From Mobilitalea torta (GTDB lineage: Bacteria > Bacillota > Clostridia > Lachnospirales > Lachnospiraceae): a stretch of 64,000 nucleotides of DNA. Location of the stretch: the NCBI RefSeq assembly GCF_050433395.1, contig NZ_JBNPXH010000003.1, positions 404,897-468,896 of the forward strand, read 5' to 3'. The position numbers and the translations under genes are program-made. The notes beneath the pieces were generated by a model, which was given only the letters and a program-made list of their open reading frames with translations, made no database searches and was not told the DNA's origin. Within the stretch, counting starts at the first letter, position 1, and the number at the start of each line of letters is the position of its first letter. This document shows positions 8,680 through 17,541 of the stretch, one piece after another.

Positions 8680-8708
8680 TTGACAGGAAGAGGAGAATAT
8701 AGTATAAA
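8680..8708 (+). promoter_or_regulatory. Sigma-A promoter of the fluoride-resistance operon
   Basis: TTGACA (8680-8685), a 17-base spacer and TATAAA (8703-8708). The expected start site, about 8714-8716, falls at the first bases of the riboswitch aptamer. Confidence 0.8.
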
Positions 8709-8713
8709 TATCG

Positions 8714-8775
8714 TAATGGGAATGAGGTTCTCCCATGGCGCGAGCCGAAACGCATTTCATGCTGATGACTTCTGC
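8714..8775 (+). promoter_or_regulatory. Fluoride riboswitch aptamer (crcB motif)
   Basis: The sequence has the conserved parts of the crcB-motif RNA in order: GGGAATGAGGTTCTCCC (8718-8734), a short helix followed by GCCGAAACGC (8744-8753), and GCTGATGACTTCTGC (8761-8775). The two genes behind it, a CPA-type antiporter and a CLC-F, are both families known to be controlled by this riboswitch. The last aptamer segment is also the left arm of the terminator at 8761-8803, so fluoride binding should block termination. Confidence 0.88.
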
Positions 8776-8803
8776 ACTTAGCGGAAGCTGTCAGCTTTTT
8801 TTT
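8761..8803 (+). terminator. Intrinsic terminator of the fluoride riboswitch (expression platform)
   Basis: The arm 8761-8775 pairs with 8781-8795 over 14 of 15 positions (including G-U pairs) around a 5-base loop, and eight T residues follow (8796-8803). It shares its left arm with the aptamer and ends 22 bases before the first gene. Confidence 0.85.
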
Positions 8804-8825
8804 GTTTAGCAAGGGAGGATATTTT

Positions 8826-10001
8826 ATGTTGATTAGTTTGGCTCTTATTTTGGTGTGCGGGTTTGCCCTCAGCGGTATTTTTCAGAAATTGCGTCTGCCA
8901 GGATTATTAGGTATGCTTATTACGGGTATCTTGCTCGGCCCTTATGCCCTGGATCTGATTGATCCTAATATTCTGGATATTTCAGCTGATTTAAGGGAAA
9001 TCGCCCTTATTGTCATCTTGGTGCGGGCGGGGCTATCCCTTGATATTAATGATTTGAAAAGGGTGGGGAGACCAGCCATACTTATGTGTTTTATCCCGGC
9101 CACCTTTGAGATTATAGGCGCCGTATTACTGGCTCCGCCGTTGCTGGGAGTGACTGTGGTGGAAGCGGCAATCATGGGAGCCATGCTGGGGGCGGTCTCA
9201 CCAGCAGTTATTGTACCTAAAATGATTACCCTGATGGAGGATGGGTACGGGAAGCAAAAAAGCATTCCCCAGCTGATTATGGCAGGGGCTTCCGCTGACG
9301 ATATCTATTGTATTGTACTGTTTACCGCATTCATTGACGTATATAAGGGGGGAAGGATCAATTTTCTAACGGTATTAAATATACCGCTTTCCATTCTTAC
9401 GGGCCTGGCCGTGGGGATTGGAGTCGGTATTCTACTGGTACAGATATTTAAAAGAATACACATGCGGGATACGGTTAAAATATTAATTATTCTGGGGATA
9501 TCCTTCCTGCTGGTGGGCTTTGAAGAACATATTTCGGCCCTGTTTCCCTTCTCGGGCCTCCTGGCGGTCATGGCCCTGGGCGGAGCGATCTTGAAAACCT
9601 ATGATATCCTCGCCAAAAGAATATCGGGGAAATTCTCAAAGGTCTGGGTTGCGGCAGAGCTGGTATTATTTGTGCTGGTGGGCGCGGCTGTGGATATTCG
9701 GTATGCTTACGGGGCCGGTATCGCTGCCATCCTGGTAATATTCGGAGCGCTGCTGTTCAGAGCGGCCGGTGTTTTTGTAAGTCTTATAAAATCCGGGCTC
9801 ACCTGGAAGGAAGCACTTTTCTGCAATATAGCTTATATGCCCAAGGCTACCGTGCAGGCGGCGGTGGGGGCGATACCCTTGGCGGCCGGTGTCGCGGCAG
9901 GCAATACGATTCTCAGCATTGCCGTATTATCGATTATATTTACAGCCCCCCTTGGCGCCATAGGAATTGATTTAACCTATAGAAAATTATTACAAAAATA
10001 A
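8826..10001 (+). CDS. CPA-family antiporter, fluoride-riboswitch controlled
   Basis: A 391-residue membrane protein with about 12 hydrophobic segments, like NhaP/KefB-type monovalent cation:proton antiporters. The acidic pair in MAGASADDIYCIVLFTAF (about residue 161) is where this superfamily carries its transport carboxylates. I take the ATG at 8826, behind AAGGGAGG at 8811-8818. A TTG at 8802 in the same frame lies inside the terminator T-run and is rejected. Antiporters of this group recur behind fluoride riboswitches, so a role in fluoride tolerance, or in coping with the proton load of fluoride export, is inferred. The transported ion is not shown by the sequence. Confidence 0.88.
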   Translation: MLISLALILVCGFALSGIFQKLRLPGLLGMLITGILLGPYALDLIDPNILDISADLREIALIVILVRAGLSLDINDLKRVGRPAILMCFIPATFEIIGAVLLAPPLLGVTVVEAAIMGAMLGAVSPAVIVPKMITLMEDGYGKQKSIPQLIMAGASADDIYCIVLFTAFIDVYKGGRINFLTVLNIPLSILTGLAVGIGVGILLVQIFKRIHMRDTVKILIILGISFLLVGFEEHISALFPFSGLLAVMALGGAILKTYDILAKRISGKFSKVWVAAELVLFVLVGAAVDIRYAYGAGIAAILVIFGALLFRAAGVFVSLIKSGLTWKEALFCNIAYMPKATVQAAVGAIPLAAGVAAGNTILSIAVLSIIFTAPLGAIGIDLTYRKLLQK

Positions 10002-10015
10002 GAGGCCGGAACATC

Positions 10016-11320
10016 ATGGGAATAACAAGACAGAAGAATTTATGGATATTGCTGCTATCAACGCTGGTTCTGGGGGTTTTGACGGGCAGCGTATCGGCGG
10101 CGTTTTTAGCAATGCTGGAATGGGTGACCTCCGCCCGGGAGCATCATCTGCTCCTCATAGCGTTGCTTCCGGCAGTGGGCATATTGACGGCGGCTGTATA
10201 CCATAGGTTCGGAAAAAACGCACAGAGAGGAAACAACTTAATCATTGACAGCGTGCATAAGGGAGCCCAGGTTCCCTTTAGAATGGCATTCTTTACGTTT
10301 ACCTTCACCATACTGACCCATCTCACCGGGGGATCGGTGGGGCGGGAAGGCACCGCCGTGCAGATCGGCGGAACGCTGGCCAATAAAATCGGACAGGCCC
10401 TTAAGCTGGAGGACAAAATAAAACCGGTATTTATCATGTCGGGCATCAGCGCGGGCTTTGGCTCCGTGTTCGGCACACCCTTGGCCGGAGCTTTCTTCGG
10501 AATGGAGATGTGCTTCATCGGAAAGCTCAGCTATGAAGCGCTGCTTCCCTGTTTTATCACTTCCTTTACCGCTAATTATGTTACTCATCTTTTGGGAGCC
10601 TCTCACGCCGTATATGAAATACAGGCCGTGCCGGCAGCAGGGGCCTATAATATCTTAATTATTGCGGCGGCCTCCTGTGCCTTTGGTCTTGCGGGAAGGC
10701 TGTTTGCGGTATCGGTCCATAAACTAAAAGGTTTATATGGTAAAATGATAAAAAACCATGTTTTGCGAGCGTTGGCGGGAAGTCTGATTGTACTGGCCGC
10801 AATGCTTTCCCTTGGTGCGGTTAAGTATGACGGGTTAAGCACGTGGATGATAAGCGCCGGCTTCCGCGGTGAGACTCATTTTCTCGACCCGGCTCTGAAG
10901 TTCGTTATGACAGTATTATCCCTGGGCGCAGGCTTCCAGGGCGGAGAGGTGACTCCTCTTTTTGATATAGGGGCTGCCCTTGGGGGATGGATCGGACAGA
11001 CAGCTCATGTTGAACCTTCCCTTCTTGCCGCCTTAGGGATGATTGCGGTGTTTGGCTGTGCTGCCAACACTCCCTTGACCACCGTTATGCTTGGAATAGA
11101 ATTGTTCGGTGCCGGTGCCTTGCCTTATTATGTGGCGGCTGCACTGATCAGCTATTATGTCTCGGGGCATAATGGCATCTATGGGTCCCAATTGATCCAT
11201 ATCAGCAAATTCCGCCGCCACCAGGAACATGTGGGGCAGACACTGGAGGCGGTAGGCAACAAGAGTATTCTGGATTTGCCGCAGAGAGACAGACGGAATA
11301 AGGTTCGTTCCGATAAATAG
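10016..11320 (+). CDS. CLC-F type fluoride/proton antiporter
   Basis: A 434-residue CLC-family membrane transporter. The motifs are those of the fluoride-selective CLC-F branch: GNNLI (72-76) in place of the chloride motif GSGIP, and GREGT (109-113) in place of GKxGP, followed by FGSVFGTPLAGAFFGMEM. It begins 15 bases after the antiporter and shares its fluoride riboswitch. It should export fluoride from the cytoplasm. No crcB/Fluc gene is present in the window. Confidence 0.92.
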   Translation: MGITRQKNLWILLLSTLVLGVLTGSVSAAFLAMLEWVTSAREHHLLLIALLPAVGILTAAVYHRFGKNAQRGNNLIIDSVHKGAQVPFRMAFFTFTFTILTHLTGGSVGREGTAVQIGGTLANKIGQALKLEDKIKPVFIMSGISAGFGSVFGTPLAGAFFGMEMCFIGKLSYEALLPCFITSFTANYVTHLLGASHAVYEIQAVPAAGAYNILIIAAASCAFGLAGRLFAVSVHKLKGLYGKMIKNHVLRALAGSLIVLAAMLSLGAVKYDGLSTWMISAGFRGETHFLDPALKFVMTVLSLGAGFQGGEVTPLFDIGAALGGWIGQTAHVEPSLLAALGMIAVFGCAANTPLTTVMLGIELFGAGALPYYVAAALISYYVSGHNGIYGSQLIHISKFRRHQEHVGQTLEAVGNKSILDLPQRDRRNKVRSDK

Positions 11321-11324
11321 AAAA

Positions 11325-11490
11325 TAAATTCAAGAAAAGAATTTGCCACAGTAACGTTCCACCAGCAATAAGGGGAATTTGCTTTGCCAAACAGGATAAA
11401 GGATACATCAGAAGTTCGCCGGGTTAAATTCAAGAAAGGGATTTGCAAAGTAACAGTCATAACAGGAATTTAGTTTGGCGAATAAGAATA
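11325..11490 (+). repeat. Diverged tandem duplication of about 95 bp
   Basis: TAAATTCAAGAAA at 11325 recurs at 11425, and both copies go on to GATTTGC/AATTTGCC then AGTAAC. Farther on GGAATTTGCTTTGCCAAA (11375) has a counterpart GGAATTTAGTTTGGCGAA (11465). The two halves are 90-100 bases apart. No coding potential was seen. The rest of 11321-11594 holds nothing else that I recognise. Confidence 0.5.
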
Positions 11491-11594
11491 AATAAAAATT
11501 GTAGAAATTACTCCGACAGTTCCCGTCACTCAATCGTATTATTATTGAAAGAGAATTCATAGCTATGAATCCCTTGAAGATGCAATTATGATGT

Positions 11595-11668
11595 CCTGCG
11601 GGTAAGGCATACGCTGCTGATAGCGTATAGTAGTTGCGGAAACAGGAGAAAAAGCGGATTACCGCAGG
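11595..11668 (+). promoter_or_regulatory. Structured leader before the sigma factor gene
   Basis: CCTGCGGGTAA (11595-11605) can pair with TTACCGCAGG (11659-11668) to close a domain. Inside it is a hairpin with 7-bp arms (ATACGCT at 11609-11615, AGCGTAT at 11622-11628). The domain ends 17 bases before the start codon, right at the ribosome site. It matches no riboswitch class I know. It could be a regulatory leader or simply a stable 5' end. Confidence 0.4.
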
Positions 11669-11685
11669 ATATATGAGGAGGCAAT

Positions 11686-12180
11686 ATGAAGACGAAATCT
11701 TTGTTGCGTACGGACAAAGAGATTGAGGAACTATATCTGCGCCATATGAGAACAGTGTACCGTGTCTGCTTTGCTTACATGAAGAATCAGGCTGATACGG
11801 AGGATGCGGTTCAGGATACCTTTGTGAGGATGATCCGGTCCGGTGCGGCCTTTGAGAGTGAGGAGCATGAAAAGGCTTGGCTGATCAGAACGGCATCCAA
11901 TGTATGCAAGGATGTTCTTAAGGCATGGTGGCGCAAGAGAGAGAATCTGGAGGATTATGAAGCCCTCTGCAGCAGCGGGGGTATTGAAGCGGACGATACG
12001 CTGAAGGTAATTATGAAATTGCCGGATAAATATAAGACAGTGGTATATCTGTATTATTATGAAGGCTACACTAGCGTAGAGATAGCAGAGCTTCTTCATA
12101 AACCTCAGTCGACAGTTCGTAACCATTTAAGTGAGGCGCGCAGCGTCCTTCGAGAAGAATTAAGGAGTGATTTTCAATGA
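11686..12180 (+). CDS. RNA polymerase sigma factor, sigma-70/ECF family
   Basis: A 164-residue extracytoplasmic-function sigma factor. Region 2 is seen in YLRHMRTVYRVCFAYMKNQADTEDAVQDTFVRM. Region 4 is seen in KLPDKYKTVVYLYYYEGYTSVEIAELL, with the helix-turn-helix ending PQSTVRNHLSEARSVLR. The ATG follows GAGGAGGC. Its stop overlaps the next gene by four bases, the usual arrangement of a sigma factor with its membrane-bound anti-sigma protein. Confidence 0.93.
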   Translation: MKTKSLLRTDKEIEELYLRHMRTVYRVCFAYMKNQADTEDAVQDTFVRMIRSGAAFESEEHEKAWLIRTASNVCKDVLKAWWRKRENLEDYEALCSSGGIEADDTLKVIMKLPDKYKTVVYLYYYEGYTSVEIAELLHKPQSTVRNHLSEARSVLREELRSDFQ

Positions 12181-13436
12181 AAGATAACCGAATTATCGAT
12201 TCCTGGAATAAAGCGGAGCCGGACAGAGAGGCAGAGGAACGCATATGGAAAGGCATCCTTGCCCAGACGGGCAGACGTAGGGCGGTGCATTGGAAGCCGC
12301 TGGCGGGAGCAGCATGTCTTGTCCTACTGGCAGGAATATTTCTCTTTCAGCGGATGAGGCTGCCGGATTTGTTCGACTGGAAGGAGTATGAGTATGAGCA
12401 TGTGGGTCAGCCCGACCAGCAGCCGGGATCAGAAGTAACCGTGCCAACCCTGCCGGAAGGAAGCAAGCCGGAGGGGACAGGAACCCAGACAGCGGACAAT
12501 GCTGATTTATCCGATGAAATCAAGGGACTTCCGGTGGATAATTTTAAGCTGTCCGAGATGGAAGGACAGGCGGACATGGACAGGATAGTTTTTTGGAACT
12601 TTCTTCATGTTTTTGAGGCTCATACAGAAAGCATTGTGATTATCAGGGTAACGGATACCCAGCCGGTTCCGGCATCCGACAACTACAGGAGCGAGGGGCA
12701 GCGGTCCGAGGTGAAGGTTTTGGAGACCGTATGGGGCCAGGCTGTTCCTGAAACAATGAGCTTAAATCAATATTTGTATGGGGGCTGTACCGGTGATGAG
12801 GCAACGAATCTCCTGCGCAAAGACGGAGTATATCTTCTTCCCCTGACGAAATATCAGGAAGTATATTATTTGGTGGGTGATCTGGATCTGCTGTTTGAGA
12901 TTGATGAGGAGGGACGGATCTGGTCCCATTCGGATCATGCTGATTTTAACCGTTTCGACGGGGAAGGGTATCAGTCGGTTACGGAAGAAATTATCCGTAT
13001 CACACAGGATGAGGACGGGATGCTTGCCGCATCGGAATTTGGAATGGTGATGCGCGGACGGCAGTTGCTTGAGGTCACGGTTCTGTCGGAGGGCAGGGAA
13101 GAGGAGAATGAATTCGGCTATGCGGAGGTTGCATATACCGCCCATGTGGAACGTGCTTTAAGCGGCGGCGAGCTTGACGGTGAGCTTTCCCTGCGGTCCT
13201 ATGCGGATGAAGAGCTGCCCTTAAGCATTGGTGATCGTTACCTGGTATTTGTGGATCATTATGATGAGAAGCATTATATCAGCCTGAATATGATGGCAAG
13301 GGTTGGAGAGGACGGCAGGATACAGAAGCCTGAGGGTGAACGCAATCCATTTGCAGAGTATGAAGGATATACAGCAGAAGAGATTGCTGCGCTGGCGGCC
13401 CGGGTGACGGAGTTTTTAAAAACTTACCAGGAATGA
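12177..13436 (+). CDS. Probable membrane-anchored anti-sigma factor
   Basis: A 419-residue protein whose start overlaps the sigma factor gene (ATGA). The N-terminal 38 residues are charged and cytoplasmic, one membrane helix follows (about 40-58, LAGAACLVLLAGIFLFQ), and the large remainder should be outside the cell. I do not recognise the outer domain. It holds repeated Asp/Glu-rich stretches and no zinc-binding HxxxCxxC motif. The anti-sigma role rests on position and topology, not on a recognised domain. Confidence 0.65.
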   Translation: MKDNRIIDSWNKAEPDREAEERIWKGILAQTGRRRAVHWKPLAGAACLVLLAGIFLFQRMRLPDLFDWKEYEYEHVGQPDQQPGSEVTVPTLPEGSKPEGTGTQTADNADLSDEIKGLPVDNFKLSEMEGQADMDRIVFWNFLHVFEAHTESIVIIRVTDTQPVPASDNYRSEGQRSEVKVLETVWGQAVPETMSLNQYLYGGCTGDEATNLLRKDGVYLLPLTKYQEVYYLVGDLDLLFEIDEEGRIWSHSDHADFNRFDGEGYQSVTEEIIRITQDEDGMLAASEFGMVMRGRQLLEVTVLSEGREEENEFGYAEVAYTAHVERALSGGELDGELSLRSYADEELPLSIGDRYLVFVDHYDEKHYISLNMMARVGEDGRIQKPEGERNPFAEYEGYTAEEIAALAARVTEFLKTYQE

Positions 13437-13459
13437 TACGGTGACAAAGGATTAAGGAA

Positions 13460-13508
13460 AAGGTGCCTTGACTGACGGAAAAGCCAGTGCAAGGCACCTT
13501 TCATTTTG
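13460..13508 (+). terminator. Intrinsic terminator after the sigma/anti-sigma pair
   Basis: AAGGTGCCTTG (13460-13470) pairs with CAAGGCACCTT (13490-13500), extended inward by ACTG/CAGT with one bulge, and is followed by TTTCATTTTG. The remaining bases up to 13646 are AT-rich and hold no clear second feature. A weak promoter (TTGAGA-18-TTATAT) may lie there. Confidence 0.8.
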
Positions 13509-13646
13509 CCAAATTAATGAAAGCAATAAATACAATATATTTATTGAGATAAGCAAAAAATGCATAGTTATATCCCTAGTACATTGCTACAATGAAGATA
13601 AGAAGCTGGTACACGATTATTATTTTATAAGGGGGCGAAGAATCTT

Positions 13647-16600
13647 ATGAAATTAAGCAGAGAGTGGAGAAACCGTCTGGATATCTGGATTCAGGAGATA
13701 CAAAAGGACTTTTATATTCCCATCGGTGAAGTGCAATGCAGCGGATTTACTACCATGGAAATGCTTTCTCCGGAAGAGGCATTGGTACAGGAATTCATTC
13801 CCATGCCTGCGGGAACCTCCTGGGGCAGGAAGTGGGAATACGGCTGGTTTAAAACCAGGATCGAGCTTCCGGAGTTTGCCGAAGGAAAGAGAATCATATT
13901 CTCGCCGGACATGGGTGGAGAGACGCTGGTCTGGGTCAACGGCAGGCTGGCCGGATCGAAGGATCTGGAGCATAATTATGTGACCCTTACAAGATCGGCA
14001 AAGGCAAAGGAGAGCTATGATATCCTGATGGAAAGCTATGCGGGCCATGGCCCGAGGCTGGAAAACGGAGGTCCCTATTTCCCTGACAGTGTCCCGGTCC
14101 CGGAGCCGCCGGAAAAGCAGGTCAAGGTAAATCATACCGTGATTGCCATATGGAATGAGGAAGCATACCAGGCTGGATTGGATGCATACACCCTGAATAA
14201 GCTTCTGAACGTCCTGGATGAGAATTCATTGAGAGCCCAGAAGGTTTTTGAAGGCTTGAAACAGTTTACTTATCTGGTTGATTTTGAGCAGCCATTGGAA
14301 AAAAGGATGGAAGGTTACATAAAGACGAAAGAGCTGCTGGAGCCCCTGCTCTCTTGCGTCAATGGTTCAACCGCACCTGAATTCACGGTTTTCGGCCAGT
14401 CCCATCTTGATCTTGCTTGGAAATGGCCCTATGAGGAAACCAAGAGGAAGTGTGCCCGTACTATGTCGTCGCAGCTGGCTCTGATGGAGGAATACCCCGA
14501 ATATAGATTCATGATTTGCCAGGTTCCTATCCTGGAGAATATCCGTGATTACTATCCCGAGCTTTATTCAAGGATAAAGGAGAAGATAAAGAACGGGCAG
14601 ATTATGCCGGAAGGCGGTTTTTATGTGGAGAGCGATACCAACATTCCCAGCGGGGAGAGTCTGATCCGGCAGCTTGTCCTTGGGAAGCAGTGGTATAAGG
14701 AAGAATGCGGGTATGATTCCAGAATGGCATGGCTGCCGGATACCTTTGGCTTTACCGCCGCGCTTCCGCAAATAATGAAGGGCTGCGGTATTCCGTACTT
14801 TGCGACCCAGAAATTACTCCGCTGCCACCCGGAAAGAGATCCCTTCCCCTATAATATTTTCATGTGGGAGGGGATTGACGGAAGCCAGACCCTGTCCCAT
14901 CTGTTTATGGAGAATAATTCTGCCATTGACCCGGAGGTTCTTGTACGGCGCTGGAATGTGGACCGGAATCAGAAGGAGGATATTGAGACCTTTCTGTTCC
15001 CCTTTGGTTACGGTGACGGAGGCGGAGGCCCGACAAGAGATATCTATGAGCTGGCGAGAAGGGTTAAGAATCTTGAGGGTGTTCCCCGGACGAAGCTGGA
15101 GAGTCCCATTGATTTCTTTGAAGCCATCGAGAAGAAGGGATTGCCGAAGAACAAATACGTAGGGGAGTTGTATCTGCAATGGCACAGGGGAACCTATACC
15201 TCCCTGGCATTCTTAAAAAAAGGATGCAGGAAATCGGAAGTTGACCTTCACGATGCCGAGCTGTGGTCTGTGATCGCGGGAATAAACCGGGGAGCAGAAT
15301 ATCCGCAGCGGCGGCTTACAGAGCTTTGGAAGAAGCTGCTGTTTAATCAGTTCCATGACATACTTGCCGGAACCTCCATTACCCGTGTGAACGAGGAAGC
15401 GAAGAGGGATTTTGAGGAGGTATGTTCGGGAGCCCATGAGCTTATAGATCAGGCATTGGGCCATATTCTTGAGGAAAGCCACATCACCGGAAAGGAAGGG
15501 ATAAACGCACTCTCTGTCTTCAACTCACTTTCCTGGACCCGGAATGCACTGGTCAGACTGCCCTTGGGCAGCAGAGGGGCCGTTGATATAGAAGGGAACA
15601 CCCTTCCGGTGCAGGTAATCGGTGAAGCGGCCTATACAAGCGTGCAGGTTCCGGCTTGTGGCTTTACTACAGTCTATGTCCGGGAAAATGAAGAGACAGC
15701 CGCGTTCCCTAATATGGGCAGTTTTGCTTATTCTGTGGGGAATTTCATACTTCTTGAGAATGGATGCCTCAGAATTAAAATCAATAAAACGGGACAGATC
15801 GAAGAGGTCACGGACAAGGAGACAGGCCTGCAGCTTGCCCGGGGGCTTTGCAATAATTTCAAAATGTACAAGGATGTCAATATTGAGTACGATGCCTGGG
15901 AGCTGGGCTCCATGTATGAGTCCCTGCCCGTTGACCTTGTACCGGAGGCGGAGACAGAGATTATCTTCGGCAGGCTGCCGGAAGGCGCGGCTGCGGATGC
16001 GTTCGGCGGATATCTGACCGCAGGGGTAAGAATCAGCAGAATGCTCAACGATTCACAGATGAGTCAGATCATAAGCCTCGGTCACGGAAGCCGCAGGATT
16101 GATTTTAAGACAGAGATTGACTGGAGGGAGCAGCACAAGCTTCTTAAGGTGGAATTCCCGGTTCATGTGCATACAGAGGAAGCGATTCATGAGATCCAGT
16201 TCGGCTATATAAAACGGCCGAATCATAAATCACGGAAATATGATGCGGATCGTTTTGAAGTAAGCCAGCACCGTTATACTGCTTTGGCGGAAGCAAATCA
16301 CGGCGTTGCCGTCCTGAATGACTGTAAATATGGTGTGAGCGTGGATGGCGGCAGCATCAACCTGACGCTGCTTAAGGCGCCGGTGATCCCCGACATGTAT
16401 GCGGATAAGGGCTTACAGGAATTCACCTACTCCCTCTATGTCTATAACGGCACCTTTGCGGACAGCGGAGTTACCCGGAGCGGCTATGAATTGAATTACC
16501 CGGTTCTGACAAAGACAGGGGATGCCGGAAGCAGAAGCTTCTTCTCCCTGGAGGCGGTTAACAAAGGGGAAGAGAAGAAATCCTGGGGCTTTACCTGCTG

Positions 16601-16865
16601 TAATGTAATTCTGGAGACGGTAAAGAAAGCGGAGGATGGCTCGGGAGATATCATTTTGCGTTTATACGAGGCCCAGAACGCCACAACAAGCTGTGTATTA
16701 AAGACAGAGCTGGGGATTACCGCTGCTTATGAAACGGACATGCTGGAGAACATCCGGGAACGGCTGGAGGAATCAGAAAAAGGAATTGAGCTTCACTTCA
16801 GGCCTTTTGAAATTAAAACAATCCGCATCAAAGCGGGAGCAAAGGAGGGAAAGAGGAATGAGTGA
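13647..16865 (+). CDS. Alpha-mannosidase, glycoside hydrolase family 38 (long form)
   Basis: A 1072-residue cytoplasmic GH38 enzyme that should release alpha-linked mannose. An N-terminal beta-rich region (about 1-240) precedes the catalytic domain. The zinc ligands His253 and Asp255 are in FGQSHLDLAWKW, the nucleophile Asp365 in AWLPDTFGF, and a further zinc His in NQFHDILAGTS (about 570). A large C-terminal beta-sandwich region follows. There is no signal peptide. The start ATG follows AAGGGGGCG. Its end overlaps the next gene by 8 bases and a sugar symporter comes next, so the three form one unit. The linkage specificity cannot be read from sequence. It is closely similar in layout to the GH38 at 53597. 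Confidence 0.93.
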   Translation: MKLSREWRNRLDIWIQEIQKDFYIPIGEVQCSGFTTMEMLSPEEALVQEFIPMPAGTSWGRKWEYGWFKTRIELPEFAEGKRIIFSPDMGGETLVWVNGRLAGSKDLEHNYVTLTRSAKAKESYDILMESYAGHGPRLENGGPYFPDSVPVPEPPEKQVKVNHTVIAIWNEEAYQAGLDAYTLNKLLNVLDENSLRAQKVFEGLKQFTYLVDFEQPLEKRMEGYIKTKELLEPLLSCVNGSTAPEFTVFGQSHLDLAWKWPYEETKRKCARTMSSQLALMEEYPEYRFMICQVPILENIRDYYPELYSRIKEKIKNGQIMPEGGFYVESDTNIPSGESLIRQLVLGKQWYKEECGYDSRMAWLPDTFGFTAALPQIMKGCGIPYFATQKLLRCHPERDPFPYNIFMWEGIDGSQTLSHLFMENNSAIDPEVLVRRWNVDRNQKEDIETFLFPFGYGDGGGGPTRDIYELARRVKNLEGVPRTKLESPIDFFEAIEKKGLPKNKYVGELYLQWHRGTYTSLAFLKKGCRKSEVDLHDAELWSVIAGINRGAEYPQRRLTELWKKLLFNQFHDILAGTSITRVNEEAKRDFEEVCSGAHELIDQALGHILEESHITGKEGINALSVFNSLSWTRNALVRLPLGSRGAVDIEGNTLPVQVIGEAAYTSVQVPACGFTTVYVRENEETAAFPNMGSFAYSVGNFILLENGCLRIKINKTGQIEEVTDKETGLQLARGLCNNFKMYKDVNIEYDAWELGSMYESLPVDLVPEAETEIIFGRLPEGAAADAFGGYLTAGVRISRMLNDSQMSQIISLGHGSRRIDFKTEIDWREQHKLLKVEFPVHVHTEEAIHEIQFGYIKRPNHKSRKYDADRFEVSQHRYTALAEANHGVAVLNDCKYGVSVDGGSINLTLLKAPVIPDMYADKGLQEFTYSLYVYNGTFADSGVTRSGYELNYPVLTKTGDAGSRSFFSLEAVNKGEEKKSWGFTCCNVILETVKKAEDGSGDIILRLYEAQNATTSCVLKTELGITAAYETDMLENIRERLEESEKGIELHFRPFEIKTIRIKAGAKEGKRNE

Positions 16866-17514
16866 TTTAGAGCTTGCGCTGCGGTACAGCCCCTATATCA
16901 TGTTTGACAAATTGGAGCCCTTCGCGGTGAATGGAATAGGCTGCAGTGTATTCCGCCAGTCGGGGGCCAGCCGGTCCTTCCGGAGAGAACTGTATCTGGA
17001 GCCTGTCGAGGCGGCCTTTGTCATCGAATATGCAGTTTATTTTGATTATGATATTCAGCATATGTATGACCTGGAGCACATATGGATCTATGTGGATTCC
17101 GACGGCGGCATATGTGATGCCGAGGCAAGCTTCCACGGCTTTTATCTCAAATCAATGTCACTGGGCAAGGAGATCATTAAGGATGGAACACATCTGCAGA
17201 TCTATTGCCAGCCCGGCAAGCACGCTTTTATGCCCGACGGGAATCTGTTCCGGCTGTTGCCGGACTGGTATTTATGCTGCAATCTCCTGGCGGGCTCGGA
17301 AGGGTTGCTGGTCATGGATCTGTTTAAGGAGCACTATTCTACGGATCATCACCGCCAGAAGCAGGTGGAGCAGTATATAAAGAAAAAGTATGCCTTTGAG
17401 CCTACGTTGCAGTTTGAATACCGTCCGCTGGACAACAGTCTATTCAGTACCTGGGAAGCGCTTCGCAGTCTGATTCCGGTAAAAATAAAAAAAGAGCTTT
17501 CCCGCATCGATTAA
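16858..17514 (+). CDS. Uncharacterised protein between mannosidase and sugar symporter
   Basis: A 218-residue soluble protein. The start is the ATG at 16858 with a strong ribosome site (AAAGGAGGGA, 16841-16850) inside the mannosidase gene; a longer upstream frame exists but is mannosidase code read out of frame. It has YSPYIMFDKLEPFAVNGIG near the start and YDLEHIWIYVD then ASFHGFYL in the middle, a pattern faintly like Vps62-type domains. There are no membrane segments and I do not recognise catalytic motifs. Its overlap with the GH38 gene suggests a job in the same glycan pathway. Confidence 0.7.
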   Translation: MSDLELALRYSPYIMFDKLEPFAVNGIGCSVFRQSGASRSFRRELYLEPVEAAFVIEYAVYFDYDIQHMYDLEHIWIYVDSDGGICDAEASFHGFYLKSMSLGKEIIKDGTHLQIYCQPGKHAFMPDGNLFRLLPDWYLCCNLLAGSEGLLVMDLFKEHYSTDHHRQKQVEQYIKKKYAFEPTLQFEYRPLDNSLFSTWEALRSLIPVKIKKELSRID

Positions 17515-17541
17515 CCATCGTTTAAAAGGAGGGAATTTGAT

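Noticed and set aside
14800..15162. 120-codon plus-strand ORF inside the first GH38 gene
   Set aside because: Different frame from the conserved mannosidase motifs; Arg/Pro-rich shadow.
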